Shown here piece after piece: positions 45,350-55,374 of a stretch of 64,000 nt of DNA. The position numbers and the translations under genes are program-made. Under the pieces are notes generated by a model that was given only the letters and a program-made list of their open reading frames with translations, was not told the origin of the DNA and did no database searches. Position 1 is the first letter of the stretch. Every line of letters starts with the position of its first letter. The DNA lies in contig NZ_LT702999.1 of the NCBI RefSeq assembly GCF_900149685.1, positions 1,736,001-1,800,000 of the forward strand. Reading direction: 5' to 3'. Source of the stretch: Erythrobacter sp. Alg231-14 (GTDB lineage: Bacteria; Pseudomonadota; Alphaproteobacteria; Sphingomonadales; Sphingomonadaceae).

Positions 45350-46240
45350 GTGCAAACCGCAGACACGCTCGATGTGTTGAGAAAGCAGATTGCAGCACTC
45401 AACGCAGGCGCCGGAGGCTCCGATTTGCCCGGTGGACCTACAATTGGATTGGTGCCCACAATGGGCGCTTTGCACGATGGACACCTAACATTGGTGCGGC
45501 GTGCGCGCGAAGAATGCGACCATGTGGTCGCGTCGATCTTTGTGAACCCCACGCAATTTGGCCCGGGCGAAGATTTGGATGCCTATCCCCGGCAATTGCA
45601 AGCAGACGCGGAGATGTTGGCAGCGGAAGGCTGCGACATATTGTGGGCGCCCAGCGCGGCCGAAATGTATCCGGATGGCTTTGTGAGCAGCATTTCCGTT
45701 ACCGGGGTTAGCGAAGGTTTATGCGGAGCCGATCGGCCCGGTCATTTTGACGGCGTCGCCACCGTCGTTTGCAAGTTGTTCCATCAGGTTCGTCCAACGC
45801 ATGCGTTCTTCGGAGAGAAGGACTTTCAACAACTCGCTGTTATCCGGGCGATGGCGCGCGATTTGGATTTGATGGAACCCCATGTCCGATCCATCATAGG
45901 CGTCTCCACTGTACGTGAGCCCGACGGGCTCGCCATGTCCAGCCGCAACCGATATTTATCCGAAGATGACCGTGCCTCCGCCGCCGCTTTGCCGCGCGCG
46001 ATGAAAGCGGCAATCGCCAATATGGAAGACGGGAAAGATGTAACCGCGACATTGGCCGATCTGCGCACCGAATTGTTCGCGGCGGGCTTTGCCAAAATTG
46101 ACTACGCCGTATTGGCCGATAGCGCTTCGCTTGCGCCTCTTGCTGCGTTAGGGGATCGCGCGGCGCGGCTCTTGGTCGCTGCGCGGATTGGGGGGGTCGA
46201 CGGCTCGACGCGGCTGATCGACAATATGGCTGTTGGCTGA
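45350..46240 (+). CDS. panC: Pantothenate synthetase
   Basis: Joins pantoate and beta-alanine with ATP to make pantothenate. The 296-residue protein has PTMGALHDGHLTLV (HDGH at 42-45), FVNPTQFGPGEDLDAYPR, GEKDFQQLA and MSSRNRYLS, all diagnostic. GTG at 45350 is preceded by GGGGGAAA; a longer frame upstream would overlap the promoter region of mipZ. panB is not adjacent. Confidence 0.94.
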   Translation: MQTADTLDVLRKQIAALNAGAGGSDLPGGPTIGLVPTMGALHDGHLTLVRRAREECDHVVASIFVNPTQFGPGEDLDAYPRQLQADAEMLAAEGCDILWAPSAAEMYPDGFVSSISVTGVSEGLCGADRPGHFDGVATVVCKLFHQVRPTHAFFGEKDFQQLAVIRAMARDLDLMEPHVRSIIGVSTVREPDGLAMSSRNRYLSEDDRASAAALPRAMKAAIANMEDGKDVTATLADLRTELFAAGFAKIDYAVLADSASLAPLAALGDRAARLLVAARIGGVDGSTRLIDNMAVG

Positions 46241-46261
46241 CGAATTAATGGGACGGATCGC

Positions 46262-47374
46262 TTGAGATATCTTTGGGACAATTTCGCCTTTAGCCTGCTG
46301 TTCACGCTGGCCGCGCTTATCTGTGCGGGCTGGCTGGGTTATTCGGGCGGCGGGCTTTGGACTGGCGCGTTATCAATGATCTTTTTGGCCGGGGTTTTGG
46401 GCGTGATGGAAACATCACTCAGCCTGGACAACGCGGTCGTCAACGCATCGGTTTTGAAAGACATGGATCCGGTGTGGCAACGCCGTTTCCTGACTTGGGG
46501 CATTTTGATCGCGGTATTCGGAATGCGGATCGTCTTTCCGGTTCTTATCGTGGCGTTTGCCGCTTGGGTTTCCCCATGGGAAGCGGTGACCATCGCGATC
46601 TCTGATCGTGAATTGTACGAAACCACCGTAACCAATGCGCATATCGGGATATCCGGTTTTGGCGGAGTGTTCCTCTTGCTGGTCGGCCTCACCTTCTTTT
46701 TTGATGAGGACCGCGAACATTTGTGGATCTCTCCGATTGAAAGGCCGCTGGCGGCGCTCTCAAAAATACCATTTGCGCCTTACGTTTTTACGGCCGCTGC
46801 GCTTGGCGGATTGTGCCTTTTGATCAGCGGGGACGACCGGACCACGTTCCTCATTGCCGGATTTTCAGGCCTAGCCACATTCTTCGTCGTCGAGATGATC
46901 GGCAACCTGCTCGATGGCGACGTTGATGAGACAACGGGTCAGGTCGCGCGATCCGGTGCGGGCGGCTTCATCTATCTGGAATTTCTCGACGCTTCATTCA
47001 GCTTTGACGGGGTGATCGGGGCTTTTGCTATCACCAACGATATTCTGCTTATCGCTTTAGGATTGGGCATCGGTGCCATGTTTGTGCGTTCAATGACGAT
47101 CGCATTGGTAAAAGGCGGCACGCTGACGCAATTCCGGTTTTTGGAACCGGGCGCGTTTTACGCGATCATCGCGCTGGCGTGCATCATGCTTTTGTCGATT
47201 CGTTTTCACGTTCCGGAAATTATTACGGGATTGTTGGGCGCGACCATCATCGGAATCGCCCTTTGGCATTCAATCCGCCATAAAAAACGGTTCCCGGATG
47301 AGTATGCCGAAGACGGTCAAGCCGAGGCAATTATGCCAACAGGCGACGTGCGCAAAGACATTCATACGCAGTAG
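46262..47374 (+). CDS. DUF475 integral membrane protein (TerC-like)
   Basis: 370 residues, about nine membrane helices. GVMETSLSLDNAVVNASVLK (about 47-66) and YLEFLDASFSFDGVIGAFAI (about 239-258) carry the acidic residues repeated in TerC/DUF475 proteins, which are thought to handle metal ions; substrate unknown. TTG start at 46262 with GGGACGGATC upstream; no ATG is available until residue 39. It follows panC by 21 nt and precedes the tRNA. Confidence 0.85.
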   Translation: MRYLWDNFAFSLLFTLAALICAGWLGYSGGGLWTGALSMIFLAGVLGVMETSLSLDNAVVNASVLKDMDPVWQRRFLTWGILIAVFGMRIVFPVLIVAFAAWVSPWEAVTIAISDRELYETTVTNAHIGISGFGGVFLLLVGLTFFFDEDREHLWISPIERPLAALSKIPFAPYVFTAAALGGLCLLISGDDRTTFLIAGFSGLATFFVVEMIGNLLDGDVDETTGQVARSGAGGFIYLEFLDASFSFDGVIGAFAITNDILLIALGLGIGAMFVRSMTIALVKGGTLTQFRFLEPGAFYAIIALACIMLLSIRFHVPEIITGLLGATIIGIALWHSIRHKKRFPDEYAEDGQAEAIMPTGDVRKDIHTQ

Positions 47375-47423
47375 TGCTTGACGGGTCCGCGCCCTTAGTG
47401 GCAATGGCACCGGCACCGAGCGG

Positions 47424-47497
47424 GCGGGTATAGCATAGTGGTAATGCTCCAGCCTTCCAAGCTGGCTAGAGGGGTTCGATTCCCCTTACCCGCTCCA
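47424..47497 (+). tRNA. tRNA-Gly (TCC anticodon)
   Basis: Complete cloverleaf of 74 nt including the encoded CCA: acceptor GCGGGTA/TACCCGC, D-arm GCAT/ATGC with AGTGGTA loop, anticodon arm CCAGC-CTTCCAA-GCTGG (anticodon TCC, reads GGA/GGG), T-arm AGGGG-TTCGATT-CCCCT. Confidence 0.97.
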
Positions 47498-47609
47498 TTC
47501 GCGTTGCTGATGCCATGTCGATCTTTCAATCGGCGCATGCGAACAAACTACACATCCCCCAAACAAAACTTTGTGTTGTTTCCGCAAAGCGCGCACTAGC
47601 TGCACTGTC

Positions 47610-48512
47610 ATGCGTAACTTGACCCATCTCGAACGGCTCGAAGCCGAGAGCATCCATATTTTTCGTGAAGTCGTGGCAGAAGCGGAAAATCCCGTGATGC
47701 TGTACTCGGTCGGCAAAGACAGCTCCGTCATGCTGCACCTGGCGCGCAAGGCATTCTACCCTGCACCCCCGCCATTCCCGATGCTGCACGTGGCCAGCGG
47801 GTGGGATTTTCAGGCGCTGATCGAACATCGCGACAAGACGGTGCGCGAATATGGGTTGGAACTCATCATTGCGCAAAACGAAGACGCCGAGGAACAGGGC
47901 ATCAATCCCTTCGACACCGGCAGTGCTCTGTATTCTCAAGCGCAATTGACCGACCCGTTAAAGCGGGCATTGACGAAGCACGGTTTTGACGCAGCCTTTG
48001 GCGGCGGGCGACGCGATGAAGAGAAGGCGCGAGCGAAAGAGCGTGTGTTTTCGTTCCGCACGGCGTCTCATCGGTGGGACCCCAAGAATCAGCGCCCCGA
48101 ATTGTGGAACCTCTACAACGCGAAAAAGAACAAGGATGAAAGCATCCGGGTCTTTCCGATCTCCAATTGGACGGAGCTCGATATCTGGCAATACATTGCC
48201 CTAGAAAATATCGACATCGTGCCGCTTTACATGTCTCAACCCCGACCCACGGTTGAACGTGACGGTCTAACCCTAGTCGTGGATGATGATCGGTTCCGGT
48301 TCGAAGACGGCGAAGAGCCAGTGACCAAATCGGTCCGTTTCCGGACGTTGGGTTGTTACCCGCTAACCGGCGCGACAGAGAGCGACGCCACCGATATGAG
48401 CACCATCATCCAAGAAATGTTGCTTGCCACCGGATCGGAACGCCAAGGGCGCGCCATCGACAAGGGGCAATCAGCTTCCATGGAAGACAAAAAGCAAGAG
48501 GGGTATTTCTGA
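47610..48512 (+). CDS. cysD: Sulfate adenylyltransferase subunit 2
   Basis: 300 residues. SVGKDSS (33-39) is the PP-loop that binds ATP, and [20 protein letters not shown] (about 130-150) and [11 protein letters not shown] are family marks. With CysN it makes adenosine 5'-phosphosulfate from sulfate. ATG at 47610 is the first plausible start. Its stop overlaps the cysNC start by one base (TGATG). Confidence 0.95.
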   Translation: MRNLTHLERLEAESIHIFREVVAEAENPVMLYSVGKDSSVMLHLARKAFYPAPPPFPMLHVASGWDFQALIEHRDKTVREYGLELIIAQNEDAEEQGINPFDTGSALYSQAQLTDPLKRALTKHGFDAAFGGGRRDEEKARAKERVFSFRTASHRWDPKNQRPELWNLYNAKKNKDESIRVFPISNWTELDIWQYIALENIDIVPLYMSQPRPTVERDGLTLVVDDDRFRFEDGEEPVTKSVRFRTLGCYPLTGATESDATDMSTIIQEMLLATGSERQGRAIDKGQSASMEDKKQEGYF

Positions 48513-50440
48513 TGACCGCTCCAGACAGCTCATTCCAAACTGATGCTTTGATCGCAGAGGATATCGACGCCTACTTGGATCAGCATCAACACAAAAGCCT
48601 GTTGAGGTTCATCACCTGTGGCAGTGTGGATGACGGAAAATCGACCCTGATCGGGCGCTTGTTGTACGATTCCAAAATGATCTTTGAAGATCAATTGGCC
48701 GTCTTGGAAAGCGACAGCGCAAAGCACGGCACGCAAGGGGATCAGATTGATTTCGCCTTGCTCGTCGATGGTTTGGCGGCGGAACGCGAACAAGGCATCA
48801 CCATTGATGTCGCCTATCGCTTCTTCACCACCGAAAAACGCAAATTCATCGTGGCCGACACACCGGGCCACGAACAATACACGCGCAACATGGTAACCGG
48901 CGCATCGACCGCTGATCTCGCTGTGATCCTCGTCGATGCCCGCAAAGGCATTTTGCAACAGACACGGCGGCACAGCTATCTCGTGCACCTGTTGGGGATC
49001 AAACATTTGGTTCTGGCGGTGAACAAAATGGATTTGGTCGATTATGATCAAGCGACCTTTGACGCAATCGTTGCCGAATATGACGGATTCGCCAAAGAGG
49101 TCGGCATAGAAGGTTTTACCGCGATCCCGATCTCTGGGTTTAAGGGTGACAACATCACCCGCAATTCAGATGGCGCGCCATCGGCCAACACCCCTTGGTA
49201 TGATGGGCCAGCATTGATCGAACATTTGGAAAATGTCGATGTCGCAAACACCGCGGCGCAGGAACGGACATTCCGTATGCCTGTGCAATGGGTGAACCGC
49301 CCCAACCTCGATTTCAGAGGGTTCGCTGGTCAGATAACCGGCGGCACGATCAAGCCGGGCGACCCGGTTCGAATTGTCCCGGCTGGCAAGACCAGCACAG
49401 TCAAAACGATCAACACGTTTGACGGTGATTTGGATGAAGCGGTCGCCGGTCAATCGGTGACCATTACGTTGGCCGATGAAGTGGATTGCAGCCGCGGCGA
49501 TGTGATCGCGGCGGCGGGCGACCCGCCAGAGGCATCCGATCAATTCTGTTCAACCCTCGTTTGGATGGACGAGGTCGCGTTGAAACCCGGTCGAGGATAT
49601 TGGCTGAAGCTGGGCAGTCAATTGGTCACCGCGACTGTGCAGCAACCCAAATACGAGATCGACGTGAACAGCCTCGATCATCTTGCGGCCAAATCGCTGG
49701 AATTGAATGCAATTGGCGTCGCCGAATTCTCGACGGATAAGCCGATAACATTCGAGCCCTATGCCAAATCGCGCGAACTGGGTGGGTTCATCCTGATCGA
49801 CAAATTCACCAATGCAACCGTCGCAGCGGGCATGATCGAATTCAGCCTGCGTCGGGCGCAAAATGTGCATTGGCAGCCCACAACCATCACGCGCGATGAC
49901 CATTCAGGAATGAAGAACCAGAAACCGCGCGTCTTGTGGTTCACCGGGCTTTCCGGGTCTGGAAAATCGACAATCGCAAACGAAGTTGAAAAGCAGCTGG
50001 CCTTGATGAATCGCCACACGTTCCTTTTGGATGGCGACAATGTTCGGCACGGCTTGAACAAAGATTTGGGCTTCACCGAAATGGACAGGATCGAGAACAT
50101 CCGACGTATTGGCGAAGTGGCCAAGTTGATGGCGGATGCTGGTTTGATTGTGCTGACTGCGTTTATCTCACCCTTCCGTGCAGAGCGGAACATGGTGCGT
50201 GAGATGCTTCCCGATGGAGAATTCGTCGAAGTGTTCGTCGACACACCATTGGAAGTGGCCGAAGCGCGCGATGTAAAAGGCCTCTATAAGAAGGCTCGCG
50301 ATGGCGAGCTGAAAAACTTCACCGGGATCGACAGCCCCTATGAAGCGCCAGAGGCCCCAGAAATCCGCGTGAACACGGTTGATATGACCCCGGTGGAAGC
50401 GGCAGAGTACATAATCAGTCAGATCATGCCTCTAAAATGA
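48512..50440 (+). CDS. cysNC: Bifunctional sulfate adenylyltransferase subunit 1 / APS kinase
   Basis: 642 residues, two enzymes fused. The N-terminal GTPase (about 30-445) has GSVDDGKST (37-45), [11 protein letters not shown] and NKMDLVD and couples GTP hydrolysis to sulfate activation with CysD. The C-terminal APS kinase (about 465-640) has [17 protein letters not shown] and [10 protein letters not shown], producing PAPS. The fusion is usual in alphaproteobacteria. Start and end overlap cysD (1 nt) and cysQ (4 nt). Confidence 0.95.
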   Translation: MTAPDSSFQTDALIAEDIDAYLDQHQHKSLLRFITCGSVDDGKSTLIGRLLYDSKMIFEDQLAVLESDSAKHGTQGDQIDFALLVDGLAAEREQGITIDVAYRFFTTEKRKFIVADTPGHEQYTRNMVTGASTADLAVILVDARKGILQQTRRHSYLVHLLGIKHLVLAVNKMDLVDYDQATFDAIVAEYDGFAKEVGIEGFTAIPISGFKGDNITRNSDGAPSANTPWYDGPALIEHLENVDVANTAAQERTFRMPVQWVNRPNLDFRGFAGQITGGTIKPGDPVRIVPAGKTSTVKTINTFDGDLDEAVAGQSVTITLADEVDCSRGDVIAAAGDPPEASDQFCSTLVWMDEVALKPGRGYWLKLGSQLVTATVQQPKYEIDVNSLDHLAAKSLELNAIGVAEFSTDKPITFEPYAKSRELGGFILIDKFTNATVAAGMIEFSLRRAQNVHWQPTTITRDDHSGMKNQKPRVLWFTGLSGSGKSTIANEVEKQLALMNRHTFLLDGDNVRHGLNKDLGFTEMDRIENIRRIGEVAKLMADAGLIVLTAFISPFRAERNMVREMLPDGEFVEVFVDTPLEVAEARDVKGLYKKARDGELKNFTGIDSPYEAPEAPEIRVNTVDMTPVEAAEYIISQIMPLK

Positions 50441-51234
50441 ATGCGACCATTATGAGCGTCCAATCAATGCCCGTAAACGCGATGAGCGATGCTCAACTTG
50501 CTGCCCATTTGGCACAGATTGCCGGTCGGCTTTTGATCAACGTTCGCGATGCCGGCGTGTTTGAAGGCAAAGCGTTGGGCGGTGCGGGCGATGCGACGGC
50601 GAACGAATTCTTGTGCCACGCCCTGCGCTCGGCCCGGCCGGATGACGGGTTGTTGTCCGAGGAAGAAAAGGACGATGCAGCGCGCCTTTCAAAGAGCCGC
50701 GTTTGGATTGTCGATCCCGTCGATGGCACTCGCGAATACGGCGAAAAGCGCAGCGATTGGGCCGTCCATGTTGGCCTATCGATCGATGGCGTTGCCAGCG
50801 TTGGCGCGGTCGCTTTACCCGGTCAGAGCGATGCAGCGGGCAATCCCGGTCTGGTCTTGCACACCGATGATGCTGGTCCGCTGGCACAGGCCGCAGAGAC
50901 GCCACGGTTCCTTGTCAGTCGATCACGCCCCGCCAAAGAAGCCGTCGCCGTTTGCGATGCTTTGAACGGCGAACTGGTGCCCATGGGAAGCGCCGGTGCC
51001 AAGGCGATGGCCGTGGTTCAGGGGCAAGCTGAAATCTACCTACACTCGGGCGGTCAATACGAGTGGGACAGTTGCGCCCCGGTGGCCGTTGCAATGGCCC
51101 ATGGCCTGCACTGTTCGCGAATTGACGGATCGCCGATCCAATACAACCGCGCGGACCCCTACCTTCCCGACTTGCTCATCTGCCGCCCAGAATATGCGGA
51201 TGAGGTTTTAGCCTTGGTCAAGCGAGGCGCCTGA
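50437..51234 (+). CDS. cysQ: 3'(2'),5'-bisphosphate nucleotidase CysQ
   Basis: 265 residues of the IMPase superfamily. [12 protein letters not shown] carries the first metal glutamate, [11 protein letters not shown] (93-103) is the family signature, and [12 protein letters not shown] the C-terminal aspartate. It removes PAP formed by PAPS reduction and completes the operon cysD-cysNC-cysQ. The ATG overlaps the cysNC stop (ATGA). The 3' end overlaps the convergent OmpA gene by 27 nt. Confidence 0.92.
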   Translation: MNATIMSVQSMPVNAMSDAQLAAHLAQIAGRLLINVRDAGVFEGKALGGAGDATANEFLCHALRSARPDDGLLSEEEKDDAARLSKSRVWIVDPVDGTREYGEKRSDWAVHVGLSIDGVASVGAVALPGQSDAAGNPGLVLHTDDAGPLAQAAETPRFLVSRSRPAKEAVAVCDALNGELVPMGSAGAKAMAVVQGQAEIYLHSGGQYEWDSCAPVAVAMAHGLHCSRIDGSPIQYNRADPYLPDLLICRPEYADEVLALVKRGA

Positions 51235-51840
51235 TTCGTAACCTTCGATCCGTTCGCCTTCGGGCGGGATGATTAGGATTTCGACCCGGCGATTGCGGGC
51301 CCTGCCTTCTTCGTTCGGAGTGCCATCGGGTAAGGCATTGGGTTCAATCGGATTTTGTTCTCCAAACGCAATAATTGTGAACCGGTCTTCATCGACGCCC
51401 AAATCGATCATGAAATCCCGCACGCTTTCTGCACGAGTCATTGATGCGCGTTCGTTCGCCGCGTCTGATCCGCCGGCGTCGCTGTGACCGCGCAACACAA
51501 TGGGGCCCTGCAACATCAATTGTTCCGATGAAGTCACCTGCATGATCGCCATCGATGCCGCTTCATCAATGCCAGCGCCGCCATCCGGAAAACCAATTAT
51601 CGCATTCAACGGCTCAAGAGGAGCCGGCGGCGTTTCGGGTTGTTCAATATCAGCGCGCAGGATCGAGACACCTTTGGTCGGTTCCGCCTCAGGTGATTGG
51701 GTCGATGCTTCTGACCCGATGACCGTTGTTGTTGGCTCTTCTCCGGTCCGATCCTGATCAACATCCGCTTGAGAATTTGTGCCACACCCGGTCAAGGCCG
51801 CCATCGCAACCAGCGCCATAATGAAATGTGATTTCGCCAT
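51208..51840 (-). CDS. OmpA-family lipoprotein
   Basis: 210 residues. A lipobox LTGCG (Cys19) ends the signal peptide, so the protein should be lipid-anchored to the outer membrane. An acidic spacer (about 25-75) leads to a C-terminal OmpA-like domain with VLRGHSDAGGSDAANE and NRRVEILI, which binds peptidoglycan. AGAGAGGACCC precedes the ATG at 51840. It is 26 nt downstream of the antiporter and convergent with cysQ. Confidence 0.9.
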   Translation of the reverse strand: MAKSHFIMALVAMAALTGCGTNSQADVDQDRTGEEPTTTVIGSEASTQSPEAEPTKGVSILRADIEQPETPPAPLEPLNAIIGFPDGGAGIDEAASMAIMQVTSSEQLMLQGPIVLRGHSDAGGSDAANERASMTRAESVRDFMIDLGVDEDRFTIIAFGEQNPIEPNALPDGTPNEEGRARNRRVEILIIPPEGERIEGYESGASLDQG

Positions 51841-51866
51841 TGGGTCCTCTCTCCGATCCGTCATGG

Positions 51867-53732
51867 TCACGACAATTCTGCTTTTGGCGCACCGAGCGTT
51901 GGCTTTCTCTGGGATTCCTCAGCAGTTTTAAGCCGTGTGGGCGCGAATGTGATGATTGTGTCTCCGGGGCGCGGTTCGGGCTTTGCTGCGTGGGTGAAAA
52001 AGCGCAGCGTTCCCGTTTCGCGCACGAGCAAAAGCATCGCCGCGCTATCGGGTAGAATCTCAACCGCATCGTCAAAAACAAACGCATCGGACAATTTCGT
52101 TTTCTTGAAAACCCAACCTTGACGTTGGCGTTCGTTCACATCGGTGACGCCAAAACCGTCCTCGAATAGAGCGCGCCCACGAATGCTCTCTGGCAAAGCG
52201 TGGCGATCATCGCCTTCGCTGTCCTCGCCCAATTGATAGACCGAATCTCGGCCGATCTCGTGCGCAAATTCGTTGCAGACAAGCGCGTTGTAAGCCTCAT
52301 TCTCGGTCGCCGCGACAAGCACCTGAAACGGTGACAGGTCCAAATTGTGTTCCGTCGCTTCGTTCAATATCTCTCCGTGATAGAACGGCAGGCCTTCGCG
52401 ACGCGCTGCGCTTAGGCTCTGCCAGCTGGAATCGACAATCATGACGGGCGTTTTGACCGTCTCCATCTGTTTGGCCAGTGCAATGGTCCAAGGGGTGGAG
52501 CCCACGATAAGCAGACCTGGACGCGACGTGCCTTTCACGCCAAGCCATTTCGCCACGATGTTGATCGTGAACCCATGGGCGATCACGGTGATGACCACCA
52601 CGGCAAAGCTGAGACCGATAAGCAGCTGACCTCCTTCGATCCCAAGATCACCAAGCCGCAAAGCAAACAGACCCGAGATTGCTACGAGGACGATCCCGCG
52701 CGGTGCGATCCATGCCACGAACAATCGCTCATTCCATGGGACATCGGTGCCGATCAAACTCAACAGAACGGTCGCTGGACGAACGAAGAAAAGCAGCGCG
52801 AGCAAGAACAACAAAGGACGGTAACTGGTTTGGAGATAGGTCAATTCCTCCCATTTGAGGGAGGATGAGAGCAGAATGAAAATGCCCGAGACCAATAGGA
52901 TCGCAACATTCTCTTTGAACGGATGGATCGATCGGATGCTGGCCACATCGCGGTTGGCCAATGTGATCCCCATCACCGTCACCGCGACCAATCCGGCCTC
53001 ATGCTCGATCTGATTGGTAAGCACAAAAACCGCGATCACCACCGTGAAGAGGACGGGAACTTTCAGATATTCGGGGATCGCACCGCGCGGGAAAAGAAAG
53101 GCGATGAGCCGTGCCGCCCCGTAACCGACCAAACCAGCGAGCACGGCAGAAATGATCAAAGGTGGGACCACATCGACGAGCGTGGCGTCGGGGAATTCAT
53201 TGACCCGACGGAAATATTCATAGGCAATGACCGCGCACAATGCCCCGGTTGGGTCGTTGACGATCCCTTCCCACTTCAGGATCGAATTGGGCCGAGTTTG
53301 AATGTTCGCTTGGCGCAGAAGTGGGATCACCACCGTGGGTCCGGTGACGATCAATATCCCCCCGAACAAAACCGCCACCGGCCAAACAAGCCCTGCGATG
53401 TAAAATCCGGCCAATGACCCAAGAGCCCATCCGATCAAGACGCCAACAGTCGCCAATCGGATCACCGCTTTACCCGAATGGCGCAGCTCTCTTAGGTCGA
53501 GGCTCAAACCCCCTTCGAATAGAATTAGAGCGACCCCGACGCTGATCATCGGATCAAGCATGTCGCCAAAGGCCGCCTCTGGATCGATTAAGCCCGTAAT
53601 CGGGCCGGCGATAAATCCTGCGGCCAGCATCAATACAATGGCCGGCCAACCGGTGCGCCACGCTATCCATTGGGCGCCCACACCAAGGGTGCCGACAATG
53701 GCGATTACGACCGCCTGCGATTCCATGGACAT
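51867..53732 (-). CDS. Cation:proton antiporter (CPA1/NhaP2-like) with RCK domain
   Basis: 621 residues. About twelve membrane helices fill the first 400; GPTVVIPLLRQANIQTRPNS and WEGIVNDPTGALCAVIAYEY hold the conserved ND pair of CPA1 exchangers. The cytoplasmic part has an RCK/TrkA-N Rossmann motif LLIVGSTPWTIALAKQME (about 405-425) and a TrkA-C-like end. It exchanges K+ or Na+ for protons, with nucleotide gating. Start MSMESQ at 53732. Followed 26 nt later by the OmpA lipoprotein. Confidence 0.92.
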   Translation of the reverse strand: MSMESQAVVIAIVGTLGVGAQWIAWRTGWPAIVLMLAAGFIAGPITGLIDPEAAFGDMLDPMISVGVALILFEGGLSLDLRELRHSGKAVIRLATVGVLIGWALGSLAGFYIAGLVWPVAVLFGGILIVTGPTVVIPLLRQANIQTRPNSILKWEGIVNDPTGALCAVIAYEYFRRVNEFPDATLVDVVPPLIISAVLAGLVGYGAARLIAFLFPRGAIPEYLKVPVLFTVVIAVFVLTNQIEHEAGLVAVTVMGITLANRDVASIRSIHPFKENVAILLVSGIFILLSSSLKWEELTYLQTSYRPLLFLLALLFFVRPATVLLSLIGTDVPWNERLFVAWIAPRGIVLVAISGLFALRLGDLGIEGGQLLIGLSFAVVVITVIAHGFTINIVAKWLGVKGTSRPGLLIVGSTPWTIALAKQMETVKTPVMIVDSSWQSLSAARREGLPFYHGEILNEATEHNLDLSPFQVLVAATENEAYNALVCNEFAHEIGRDSVYQLGEDSEGDDRHALPESIRGRALFEDGFGVTDVNERQRQGWVFKKTKLSDAFVFDDAVEILPDSAAMLLLVRETGTLRFFTHAAKPEPRPGDTIITFAPTRLKTAEESQRKPTLGAPKAELS

Positions 53733-53811
53733 GGTTACGCGCCTCGCCGAATTGTGGGCGACACCAAGGCCGTCACACAGCCAGCGACCGAACTATATGA
53801 ACGAAGCGTCT

Positions 53812-54363
53812 TCAATCGCCATCAAACTGCATAAGAGCGCGAACATCCACATCGGCAGCTCGCAACTTTTCGGCGCCGCCCAAATCTGGGAGGTCAACGA
53901 CGAACAGTGCGCTTTTCACACGTGCCCCGGCCATGCGCAACAATTCTACCGTGGCAAGCGCGGTCCCGCCTGTGGCGATCAAATCATCGACGATGACGAC
54001 ATTATCATCCGCGCTCACACCTTCCGGGTCCATCTCCAAACGATCCGTCCCGTATTCTAAGGCGTAATCGATCCCGATGGTCTTCACCGGCAGCTTTCCG
54101 GGCTTTCGCACAGGCACGAATCCGATACCCAATTGAACCGCCGCCGCAGCGCCAAAGATAAAACCGCGCGCCTCCATTCCGGCGATCTTGGTCGCACCTG
54201 CGTTGCGGGCGATCTCGGCGAGTTGATGAACGCTGGCAGCCAACCCCTCTCCATCACCGATCAATGTCGTGATGTCGCGGAATTGAATGCCGGGTTCTGG
54301 GAAGTCGGGCACGGTCCGGACTAACGATTTGAGCGCATCGGATGTCATCGCTGTCGCACTCAC
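53812..54363 (-). CDS. apt: Adenine phosphoribosyltransferase
   Basis: 183 residues. The PRPP loop VVIVDDLIATGGTALA and VPDFPEPGIQFRDIT near the start are diagnostic; it salvages adenine to AMP. GTG at 54363 fits GAGGAG 6 nt upstream; the ATG five codons later is the conventional alternative. It sits downstream of petC but beyond a strong terminator, so it likely has its own promoter. Confidence 0.93.
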   Translation of the reverse strand: MSATAMTSDALKSLVRTVPDFPEPGIQFRDITTLIGDGEGLAASVHQLAEIARNAGATKIAGMEARGFIFGAAAAVQLGIGFVPVRKPGKLPVKTIGIDYALEYGTDRLEMDPEGVSADDNVVIVDDLIATGGTALATVELLRMAGARVKSALFVVDLPDLGGAEKLRAADVDVRALMQFDGD

Positions 54364-54401
54364 GCCAATCTCCTCACACACTTACTCGCACGCCGCATCA
54401 C

Positions 54402-54445
54402 AAAAAGAAACGCCCCATCATCGCGTTTGGATGATGGGGCGTTTC
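54402..54445 (-). terminator. Rho-independent terminator of petABC
   Basis: A perfect 16-bp stem (GAAACGCCCCATCATC with its complement) around a 7-nt loop, 26 nt after the petC stop on the minus strand, then TTTTT. One of the clearest terminators in the window. Confidence 0.92.
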
Positions 54446-54471
54446 AAAAATTCCAAGCCCGAAGGCTATGC

Positions 54472-55326
54472 TTATTTCTTCGGCTTCATGCCAGCCCAAA
54501 TTTGTTTGTAGGACATGAAGGCGAGGAAGGTCGCAAACAACAGGAAGCCCAGCACAAACCAACCGGTCTGTTTGCGTTGAACCAATGAAGGTTCCGCCGT
54601 CCAAGTCAGGAAGGCCGCAATATCAGCAGACATCTGTTCCGTGGTCGCTTCGGTGCCGTCGGAATAGGTCACAATGCCCGGCGTAAGCTGCGGCGGCATC
54701 GCAATGTTGATGTTGTAGAAATGCTCGTTGAAGTAGAGACCCTGTGGGGTTTCAAATTCGGGTGATAGCGCCTGATCTGCTGGATCTGGCTCACCATAAC
54801 CTTGCATCAACGAATAGATGTAGTTCGTGCCGTCGGGACGGGCTTTCGCCATCAACGAAAGATCGGGGGGGATCGCGTTGTTGTTGAATGCACGCGCTTC
54901 GACTTCGTTGGCGTATGGCGATGGGAATTGGTCTGTTGGCAAACCGGGACGCGTGATCGCCGATCCGTCTTTCTGATCAATACCCGGCACCTGCCAACTT
55001 GCAGCTTCGGCCCGGACTTCGGCATCCGAATAGGTCAATTCTTGAAGGTTACGGAACGCAACAAACTTCAAGCTGTGGCAGGACGCACAGACTTCTTTGT
55101 AAACCTGATAACCGCGCTGAAGTTGAGCGATATCCCAAGTCCCGGTCGCGCCTTCGAAAGAGAAGCCGCCTTCGGGAGAGATATTCTCTTCCTGAAACGC
55201 GTAATAATCAGGCTTTTCAGGAAAGCCGTCTGTGTACAGGGCAACAGTTCCCGGCAGGAGCGACCACAACAGCAATACTGCGGTGAGGCCGAGGCCTACG
55301 ATGATGCCTCCAAGTCGAATGGTCAT
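54472..55326 (-). CDS. petC: Cytochrome c1 of the bc1 complex
   Basis: 284 residues. N-terminal signal (about 5-29), heme-binding CASCH (80-84), the axial methionine probably in NINIAMPPQL (about 215), and a C-terminal membrane anchor (about 255-275). It passes electrons from the Rieske protein to soluble cytochrome c. Last gene of petA-petB-petC; the 48-nt gap to petB is open. Confidence 0.95.
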   Translation of the reverse strand: MTIRLGGIIVGLGLTAVLLLWSLLPGTVALYTDGFPEKPDYYAFQEENISPEGGFSFEGATGTWDIAQLQRGYQVYKEVCASCHSLKFVAFRNLQELTYSDAEVRAEAASWQVPGIDQKDGSAITRPGLPTDQFPSPYANEVEARAFNNNAIPPDLSLMAKARPDGTNYIYSLMQGYGEPDPADQALSPEFETPQGLYFNEHFYNINIAMPPQLTPGIVTYSDGTEATTEQMSADIAAFLTWTAEPSLVQRKQTGWFVLGFLLFATFLAFMSYKQIWAGMKPKK

Positions 55327-55374
55327 GACCTAACTCTTTCTCGTTTCGGGTCAGTTAAACAACGTCGTTTGTTC